Assembly (NCBI GenBank): GCA_022559985.1
Contig: JAFJTR010000015.1
Location: 372,001 to 436,000 of the forward strand
DNA length: 64,000 nt
Direction of reading: 5' to 3'
DNA from: Parastagonospora avenae f. sp. tritici 18332-5
Lineage: Eukaryota > Ascomycota > Dothideomycetes > Pleosporales > Phaeosphaeriaceae
In this document: positions 56,457 to 64,000 of the stretch, piece after piece
Numbering within the stretch: the stretch's first letter is position 1
Layout of the letters: the number at the start of each line of letters is the position of its first letter
The notes under the pieces: model-generated
The model's database searches: none
What the model was told of the DNA's origin: nothing
What the model saw: the letters and a program-made list of their open reading frames with translations, nothing else
Made by a program: the position numbers and the translations under genes

Positions 56457-57646
56457 CTAACACCGAACCGTCGCACCTTCCATCTTTTGTACACCACCTA
56501 AGTAAGCCACTCCTACATCTCCGCTCCAAAAACTGCCCCTCACATCAACGCCATCCATCTCGAACACTGGACCCGGCAACTCGTATATCTTCTCTGGGAC
56601 CTCCATCTCGACTGCCTCCATCTTTCCATTGCCCTCTAGCTCTACCGCCTCAAGTCGTGAACTTCTTCCAGCCAATTCAGCTTCCAGGATACGACTGTCA
56701 GTCTTGGCTTTGTTCAGCTTGCGCCGCCTGTGGAGGTAGAACAGTACAGAGAATAGTGCGAAAGTACCGATGGTGATGCCAATACTGATCCCAGCTGGAT
56801 CCGCGGCGCCGCAACCTGGTGGTGTAGCAAGTACATGCGATGTTGGACCGGGAATACTTGCTGTCGAGGCTGGCGATGCGCTAGCTGATGGCAGAAGTGT
56901 GGTTTCCATCGCCGTGACGTTTGGCGCTACAGTCGGCTTGAAGTCTATCTTCAACCTCGACGCCAGTGTGGATGCGTAGGACGGCTCGAGTAGGGATAGA
57001 TCGCTGGCTTCCCAGAAGATGTGAAGTGCGCCGGCGATTTTGGTGCCTTGGGATACCACGGTTATATTCTTGCTCGAGTCGTATGTGACGTAGGACTGTA
57101 GGTTCATGATCGGCTTGCCTGTCCGTATTCTTGGATCTTGAAAGAGAGTCGCGGGTCGGTAGATGGTGAGTGGACTGGAACTGAAGGGGAATGTGCAGCG
57201 TTTGGAGACCTTGTCGAAAATGAAGCCACTATCGTCACACGTCAGCTTTCTATCGTTCGATGCGGCGGTTATGGTGGTAGACTCACTCATCGCAGCAGCA
57301 AGCTTCCCACCGTCGGCCGCCTCCCGTGTTCTCCCGTGTTCTCTCTGTGTTCGGTAATAGTAGCAAAAATATGATTGTGTGGAGAGACACCGGGGCTGAA
57401 AGAATTAGACTCTTCTCCACTCAGCTGGCACGCCTTGAAGTATGTGTTGTAGCCAGGCAGGTTGACGTAATTCGAGGACTTCGGATTTCGCGCATTAGGC
57501 TTCGTCTGCAACCATGACTTCTCGCAAGAGGCTGCGTACGTGAATTTTGTGATGAGAGATGGACATGCTGGAGAAATAATAGTAGATAGATGTGCGATCC
57601 CAGACGTTGTTATGGTGGTGACGCCCACATTGGCGATGTCGGACAT
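56457..57646 (-). pseudogene. Single-pass membrane protein gene A, frameshifted by a 10-bp duplication
   Basis: Exon 1 starts at ATG 57646 (MSDIANVGVTTITTSGIAHL) and exon 2 runs from 57228 to 56457 after a 58-nt intron. The family plan is clear: a Cys-containing extracellular part, FSPGVSPHNHIFATITE, a WEACCCDE/SGFIFD junction across the intron, then the stalk motif SDLSLLEPSYASTLASRLKI. A Ser/Pro linker, one membrane helix (GISIGITIGTFALFSVLFYL) and a cytosolic tail follow. In exon 1 the 10-mer CTCCCGTGTT occurs twice in tandem (57321-57340). This shifts the frame just before the junction, so the halves no longer connect. Without it the family sequence is in frame. I recall this uncharacterised family from Dothideomycetes. 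It could be a polymorphic allele. Confidence 0.68.
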
Positions 57647-57945
57647 GGTCTAGTGAATTGGCTGTGGACAGTGGGTGGTGGTGTCGGTGACCGCACTCTC
57701 GAAGGGACCAGTATCGAGGATCTTGGATGGGCATGAGATACTTACAATACCATTGGAAATTGCTGTGAAGAGGGTGAAGAGTCGAAGCCAGAAAATGTGT
57801 GATGCACATCGCGATCGTCGACGTCTAGCCCACAAATGCTCCAAGTCATCATGTTGTGGAGCATGGCACATTCGTATGACTTTCTCCGTCAATCATTGTG
57901 TATATGGTCGTCTGAATTCGAATTCCTGCAGCAGAACCCTTCGTG

Positions 57946-59126
57946 CTAATGTGGAACATCTGCAAGAATTGTGGTATTGCTGAAGTGAGTAGTGCAGCGC
58001 TCAGATTCAATGTAGTGTCCCGGTATCAGCTCATCTTCAAGACCTCGGAGATCCTTCCAAGTTCTTGCGGCCTCCGATTCCGAAACAGGACTGGGTAACT
58101 CGCAGATAGCTTCTTGAGTTTCGAGTTCACTGGCGCGCTTTCCTTTCTCTTCGTCTCCATGCGATTCCGCCATGTCTAGTGCAGTTGTAGCTTCTTGATC
58201 TGTACAAGTGGCCCTGGCTCGCTTCCTGTTTTGGCTCCACTTGCAAACGAAAAGTATAAGAGCTACCAGGAGAGCAGCGCCCGATATTGCGCCTACACTG
58301 ATGCCAGCTGTGGTGGCGGTACTGAGACTTGATGGTAGTGCGGGAGCTGATGTCGGGAAAGGAATGCTTGATGTCGATCCTGGGGATGGGTTGATTGATG
58401 TCTGCCCTGGTGTGTGCATTGTTGATACTGTTCCAGAAGCACCGAGTTGTGCAGCGTCGATCTTTAGTCTCGATGCTAGCGCGGCGGCGTAGGAGGGCTC
58501 AAAGAGAGACAGACCACTACTTTGCCAAAAGATGCGTAGACAGTCCGCAATCTTCGTGCCAAATTTTGCTATAGTCGTGTTCCTGGTCGTGTCGTAGTTC
58601 CATGAGCTCGTGGTAATCGAGAGGGAGGAGTCCAATGTTGTGACAAAGTAGACCAGCTCGCACCGATAGACCTCAAGGCTCGAGTAGAAGGTAGATTGGC
58701 AAGTCAGGCTAGGAACGTCAAGACTGAAGCCACTGATTGGATCGGTCAGCATTTTTTGTGCTAGAATCATAGACACTTTATCAAAAGCACCAACAAAGTT
58801 TGTCTATAACTTACTCTTCGCAGTAAAGTGCTTCCCATAGTCTGACTATTTTCGGCCACGGTAATGGTTGCAAGAAAGTGGCTCTCCGGACAGATCCCCG
58901 GACTGAAGGTGTCTGTTTGGCTGGGCTGACATGCAATGAAGTACGGACCGTATTCTGATACACCGAAGAAAAGGTTGTATCTTGTTGAGTCTGGGACAAG
59001 TTGTTACCATTGATTCCCACATGAGTTCGCGAAGGAGAATTTAGTTGTTAAAGGTACAGGGTCTGTCGGCAGATACAGAGGTTCATTAACTATGGTTGTA
59101 ATCCCTACATTCTCTATGTCTGCCAC
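57946..59126 (-). pseudogene. Single-pass membrane protein gene B, paralogue of A with several lesions
   Basis: Same architecture and order as gene A. Exon 1 covers 59126-58815 and exon 2 58732-57946, with an 82-nt intron (GTAAGT). The stalk motif reads SGLSLFEPSYAAALASRLKI, followed by a membrane helix and an acidic tail. Three breaks are visible. The codon matching A's initiator is GTG (59126-59124). An in-frame TAA lies at 59006-59004 where A has Leu (W-L-Q in A, W-stop-Q here). One extra base near 58838 shifts the frame before the WEALYCEE junction. Exon 2 is intact. The lesions differ from those in A, so the two decayed independently. Confidence 0.72.
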
Positions 59127-59793
59127 GATATATGTCAGAACAGTCGAAGCTACTCTTTTCGTCTATTGAGTGGGTGCTCGTCCAGAGCGAGAGAATGATG
59201 GCCAAGTTGACAATGAAGGGATGTGCGGTTGCATGGAGTATTGAGTCTCAGCAGTAGGCTCTACCAATAAGGTATGGCGGACCCTGCCAGACATGCCGTG
59301 GTCTTCAGTGTGTCGTCCATTGCAAACCTGCTGCCCATTGAACCACGTTGTGCGAGATGGCACTTCGAGCGACACCAATGGATAGCCGCTGGTGACGTGT
59401 AGACCTTCCCGTGCTCCAGCGTATCCATGTCCGGTTGATCAAAGTGCTCTTCGTCTTTGAGTTGGGCTTGAGGGCACTGCAGGCCGTGTCGCTTTGTTAC
59501 ATGATTGTGCCCACACAAATGACACATCCTTCCTGGATTCTGATCTGAAGATCATGTGTCAGAATTTGCAAGGAAATATCAGCTGCTTCTGTCACTATTC
59601 CTGCATATTTCAAATATTAAAGACGTATGTATACTTCCGATGGGCATATCCAAAGTGCTTGTATTGTATTAGTGTGACCGGCGTTGACCGGTCGCTTCAA
59701 TCATCCATAGTCTTGCTGTATCCCGTTTATTGGGGGTACGCGGGTATCATTTTCGTTTCGCATTTCCATCATGTTCCCACCAATCCTCCGGCT
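59127..59793. other. Intergenic, no gene seen
   Basis: About 670 bp upstream of pseudogene B and downstream of the 59794 gene. Only short frames are present. Confidence 0.4.
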
Positions 59794-61160
59794 CTACTCC
59801 TGCCAATCCGGCTGGCACTCACATCCCACGCCTTTGATATGCATGACGCCAGTGTGGCTAGCCTCCACCAGCCACTTGGCCCAGTGGATCTCGTGGGTCA
59901 CGATCTTCGCAGATTCCCCATGCTCGAGACGCTCCACGGCCATCCTCTGGAGGTAGTTGAGAAGCTTGGAAGCGGAAAGGAGCATTGCTGCTGAAGTATC
60001 ACCGCCATTCTCTCGAAGAGTGTTCTTCACCATACGCTCGACCCGACTAACAAGCGCACCGTAGATGTCCTGTGACTCGTTGTACTTGAGTAGGGCCTTG
60101 GCAGTCACCTTGAGACGAAGCGTATCCTCGCGCGTAGCGGTGGTGCAAGCTAGACGGCGCTGTGGGCGGGCATAATGGAATGATCCAACTTCACGAACGA
60201 CGACGACATCATCTTCTCCGAAGGACGAGTTCTTGACTGCTGTCTCGAAGGAGGTATTCAGAAACGCTAGATCGGGCGTTGATGCGGAATTCTCCTCGGG
60301 GGTCAAGTTGGTCTCGGAGCCAACCTCTGTATCGGGGTACTCGTCAGCATCGTAGAAGTCGGAGTCGGAGTAGCTGAAGCCGTAGCCCTCGCGCTTAGGC
60401 TTGCTAAGCTCAGGGATAGTGGGCATTCGGGATGCAGCCACAGGTTCAGCTTCCGGAGATATAGATCGGTGCATCTGTTGCGAGGTCTGGCGAGCCCAGG
60501 CTGCAGTTGCCTTTGCCTTGAATTCATATGGAACGCGGGGTCGAGGGCCATTGGTAGGTGTGACGGAATGCGCTCGATATGGAGAAGCCTGTGTGATAGC
60601 ATCTTGATCAACGGACAAGTTGGAGAAGCTTCGGTTCACCACATCAGGATCCGCAATACTGGCACGAGCCTCTTGCGCTTCTTGGAAGATGTTTCGACGC
60701 AAGCCCGTCTTTGGAGTAGGGTCCTCTTCATCTTCGGGGTGTGAGAAAGAGAAGCGCAGCTTGATACCTTCCTGGCGCTGCTGCTCCTGTGGCTGTTGCT
60801 GCTGTTGAGATCGCAGGCCGTAGCGTGGAACTGGCTCTGGGGAAGGTGACCTATAGATGTATTCCTGGACAGGCGAATCCAAGACAGGCTGGCGCGCCTC
60901 AGCATGCTATCGAGTTCTGTCAGTTCTCTGATATAGCATCTTGGAAAATCTCACTGACTTACAGACTTGCGCCATCGGGCCGGACGCGGGTTCTGGTCAG
61001 AAGACACGCGTGGGGGAATTGGAGACTGTGGAAATGCACCAGGAATTGCAGTGTTTGCCCTGCTTCGAACACTAGGACGCCTCTTGGGCTGGGCAGATGA
61101 TTGCTGATACATATTAGTTTACATTGAGAGAGGATGTGATCATCTACTCACAGGCGACAT
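59794..61160 (-). CDS. Conserved fungal hypothetical, mostly disordered with helical C-terminal domain
   Basis: Three exons, 61160-61152 (9 nt, MSP), 61103-60963 and 60906-59794, join in phase 0 to 420 aa. The first 260 residues are Ser/Pro/Arg-rich with a Gln run (SQQQQQPQEQQRQEG) and acidic patches. The C-terminal 110 residues are helical and better ordered: LRLKVTAKALLKYNESQDIY, MLLSASKLLNYLQRMAVERL and EIHWAKWLVEASHTGVMHI. No named domain is recognised. The 9-nt first exon rests on a good GTGAGT donor and CAG acceptor; a start in a still earlier exon cannot be excluded. It may be nuclear, judging by composition. Confidence 0.7.
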
Positions 61161-61565
61161 TGACGACCTTGACTTGCGCTTGTTTCTGGTAGTCGTTATT
61201 AACGAACTTGCAATAATGCTGGATGTAGAGACTTGCAGACGATCCGTGAAACTCGAAACCTCGAGATGGGTTGAGTCGAGAAGTGGTAGAATGGGACAGT
61301 CTGGGTAGGTGGTGTAGACTTGGAGAGGGTGGCGGGAGCGATGGTTTATATCCTAGATGGAAATTATGAGCTGCCTGTTTACGCGACTAATACACGACTG
61401 CCTGTGGTTATGTCAGTGTTGTGGCCCCGCACGTTGACGCGTGAAACATGACTAGCGCGTTTTGGGTCCAGCTGGAAGTCAAAAAGTGGTATCGTATTTT
61501 GCACTTGGACGAATTGTCTCTTATGGTCATATTGCTTTCCCTTTGCGTATGTTCCTCAGACTGTT
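61161..61565. other. Intergenic
   Basis: About 400 bp holding the promoter of the 59794 gene and the 3' flank of rfc3; nothing further. Confidence 0.4.
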
Positions 61566-62841
61566 TCACTTCTTTCCAGTTTCCAGAAGCTCGACACCCG
61601 TTCTTACAACACCGATCGCGGCGCCAGTCTGTATTGCTTCACTACCACCACCACTCAATCTGTACTCAATGTCTGCCAATCCAGACATCCAAGTTACCAT
61701 GACCTGTGGTGGAACGTCGTTCGTCACCAACTCTTCACTGACGGCTGTCAGGATATCTGCCAAAGCCAAGCCCTTCATGATCTTGAGATTGTTGACGGTC
61801 CTTAAGCATTGCGTCATGTCTTGTGTTGACAGCAAAGTCTCGAGAATGAACTTGATGTCGGAGGGATGTGGCGCCGCGATACAGTCATAGATGGTGGTCT
61901 GTGTGATTTCGTCTCGTTCGATCGTGTTCGGATCTGGCGCTGGCTTTCCAGGTGGCTGCAATGGCGTGCTTGACGCATGACACGCTTGCAGAACGTTCAA
62001 TGCTCTCCTCATATCACCTTTGCTCAAGGTCACGAGCGAGCTCGCAGCGTCTTGTGTGATGTTGACCTTCTCGTCTTCGATAACCCTGTCGACCAGGTTT
62101 CGGATGTCCTGATCCTTCAGTGGCGAGAACCGAAATCGCGTACACCGGGAAAGGAGTGCTGGCGAGAGCTTGTGTGTGTAGTTGGCAATAATGCAAAACC
62201 TGGTATTTGCTGTGTACTTTTCCATGATTCTTCGGAGAGCCATTTGAGCCGTGGCAGTCATAGCATCTGCCTCATCGAGGATAATGAGCTTGAAGGTAGC
62301 CAGTGCAGAGTCCCCAGCTTTTGGTGCGGCTGAAAAGATCTGCTTCGTGCTGCTGAAGGTCTTGATTTGCTCTCGTACCACGTCAATACCTCTGTCGTCA
62401 GAAGCATTGAGCTCAAGCACCATTTGCCGCATGTTTTTGTTTCCATATATGCGTCGTGCGAGTGCTAGGACTGTCGATGTTTTGCCGGTTCCTGGTGGGC
62501 CATAGAGGAGAAGATGGGGTAGCCGCTATGAAAATCAGCTAGGATCTTGCAGACAACATCTATGACCTCACATTTGAGTCAACGAACTTGTTGATGGTCG
62601 CAATGATGTCTTTGTGGCCCTCGACATCATCCAGCGAATGTGGTCTGTACTTCTCGACCCTGTAGCTGATTAGCAATTGGTCCTGCAGACCAAGTCGAGC
62701 ACTTTACCAGGGCAATGAATCCTCGGCTTCCACAGGCAGGTTGGCGGCACTTCGCTTGCCCTTCTTCTGGTCTCCGCCAAAACTTATCGAGTTGTCTGCG
62801 ACAGGCGCATCGATGTCCATCTCATCCTCAATGTCCGACAT
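61566..62841 (-). CDS. rfc3: Replication factor C subunit 3 (clamp-loader ATPase)
   Basis: Three exons, 62841-62708, 62659-62572 and 62525-61566, join in frame to 393 aa. The order is an N-terminal acidic leader (MSDIEDEMDIDAPVADNSIS), the RFC box I region WVEKYRPHSLDDVEGHKDII, Walker A GPPGTGKT (Lys89), ELNASDDRGIDVVREQI (box IV), Walker B with DEAD in IILDEADAMTATAQMALRRI, and sensor 1 TRFCIIANYTHKLSPALLSR, which includes the SRC arginine finger. The C-terminal collar domain ends ELLETGKK. The spacing and DEAD box match yeast Rfc3/human RFC5. It is part of the pentamer that loads PCNA onto primed DNA in the nucleus. Confidence 0.96.
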
Positions 62842-63129
62842 GGTGGGTGGTGAGGCCGTTGAATGAGATTAGGGGTAAAGATTGGGGATGTTTTATTATT
62901 TGGTTCAGCCTCCCGCAGTGGAGTAGGCGTGAAAAAAGCCCCAAGGTGTGTTTGACGCGTTCGCGCGGGTGGACGCGTTGATTGGGAAGTCGCGGCTTAG
63001 TCACCCCCGCGGCTCAGCCCTACGACAATACGTCGACCCAAGACATCAATGCGGAGCTACGTCGACACCTCCGCCAACCGCCAAACCTCCACACAATACT
63101 CCGAACAACTCAGCTAGCACATATACAAG
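62842..63129. promoter_or_regulatory. Bidirectional promoter, rfc3 and arpc3
   Basis: 288 bp separate the start codons. It contains two ACGCGT-like motifs: GACGCGT near 62953 and again near 62970. ACGCGT is the MluI cell-cycle box bound by MBF at yeast and fungal DNA-replication genes, which would suit rfc3. This is a motif match only. Confidence 0.45.
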
Positions 63130-63909
63130 ATGCCGGTACGTTTATGGAGCTTCTTAATCACTTTGAAGGCTTCAATGCGCGCGCCGGCGTGAATAATGCT
63201 AACACACCCCACCAGGCCTACCACTCCGTCTTCCTCGATGAGCCAAACCAGCAGCTGATTGGTACGATATAGCGCTTGATATCTCTCTTAAAAGGGATGG
63301 CCTCTGATATATGCACCAGGTAACTTCGCCCTTCTTCCTCTCCGCACACGCACCCGCGGCCCTGCCATCCAGCTACCAGCTCTCCCCGCCGATGTGACAG
63401 AGCTCACCATTGACGCCGCACACGAATCATACGACCCACTGGACGAGATCCTTGCCCTCTTCCGCGCCAACACATTCTTCCGCAACTTCGAGATCAAGGG
63501 ACCCGCGGATCGTGTCATGATCTATGGCATTTTGTTCGTGAGCGAGGTATTGAGCAAGATCAAGCCAAGTATGAGCAGAAGAGAAGCCGAAAAGGTACGC
63601 TTACCATACTTATTGATACTTCCAGGCATCGACTTTAGGCTGGGAATGCTAATGTGCTGCCAGTCGGTCAACAACATTGCTCTCGACAACAACTTCGCGA
63701 TCCCAGGTGACGCTGGCTTCCCTCTCAACCAGGCCTTTGAAGCACCATCAGATAGGAACTCGGCTGAGGTTCTGCGACAATACATTATGCAGATGAGGCA
63801 AGAGCTGGCAGCGCGGTTACTGAGCAGGGTGTACGCAGACGATACTGGTCTGCCGAGCAAGTGGTGGCTCAGCTACACCAAGAGGAAGTTCATGGGCAAG
63901 GCACTATAA
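63130..63909 (+). CDS. arc18: Arp2/3 complex subunit 3 (p21-Arc)
   Basis: Four exons, 63130-63135 (MP only), 63216-63261, 63320-63594 and 63664-63909, join in frame to 190 aa beginning MPAYHSVFLDEPNQQLIGNF. The ARPC3 blocks are complete: ALLPLRTRTRGPA, DPLDEILALFRANTFFRNFE, IKGPADRVMIYGILFVSEVL, IPGDAGFPLNQAFEAPSD and the ending PSKWWLSYTKRKFMGKAL. It is a structural subunit of the seven-protein Arp2/3 complex that nucleates branched actin at endocytic patches. The MP|AYHS split by an early intron is supported by GTACGT and ACCAG sites. Confidence 0.95.
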
Positions 63910-64000
63910 GGGGTTGTTGTGATGATTTGAGGAACAAGAAGCAGAATATGAACACCATAAAGATCACACCAACCCTCCATGTCATTATTGTTCTCGGCCT

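Overview
The window comes from a filamentous ascomycete. Most genes are split by short introns (about 45-80 nt, GTRNGT donors, CTNAC-like branch points), promoters are CT-rich, and the recognisable genes are typically fungal (Zn2Cys6 factor tail, GH16, fungal bZIP, Get5/Blt1 family, HSP60, cofilin, Nop2, Rfc3, ARPC3). Several uncharacterised families look like those I associate with Dothideomycetes; that class assignment is inference.\n\nLayout. 1-4.6 kb: an amine/nitrogen catabolism group, made of the C-terminus of a fungal transcription factor, an APC-superfamily amine/GABA permease and a flavin amine oxidase. The last two diverge from a promoter with HGATAR (GATA-factor) sites. 4.7-7.8 kb: a secreted conserved protein, a possible small gene and a GPI-type GH16 glucanase. 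8.3-15.7 kb: a likely extracellular-polysaccharide locus. It holds a processive GT2 synthase, a divergent bacterial-type nucleotide-sugar dehydrogenase and a polytopic membrane protein. 17-19.4 kb: a Mn-type cation diffusion facilitator and a small MYND-finger protein. 19.9-23.2 kb: a tandem trio of unknown proteins with coiled-coil ends, one intact, one with an unexplained frame change and one a pseudogene with four nonsense codons. 23.7-30.2 kb: a bZIP factor, a J-domain protein and two unknown genes. 30.2-40.2 kb: a gene-poor island with normal-looking base composition, a degenerate tandem repeat and two tRNA-like Pol III relics. 40.2-48.6 kb: lineage-type hypotheticals, including a conserved nuclear-type protein, two genes sharing an N-terminus and an RS-rich repeat protein. 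49-64 kb: a conserved housekeeping block (HSP60, cofilin, Get5-like, Nop2, Rfc3, ARPC3) interrupted by two neighbouring membrane-protein pseudogenes.\n\nHow the parts may work together. The permease would import an amine and the oxidase deaminate it, under nitrogen control through GATA sites. At 8-16 kb the dehydrogenase would supply a uronic acid nucleotide sugar to the GT2 synthase for export of a surface polymer. The polymer's identity and the membrane protein's role are unknown. The housekeeping genes are unrelated to each other in function. Two pairs (Get5-like/nop2 and rfc3/arpc3) are arranged head to head over promoters of about 300 bp.
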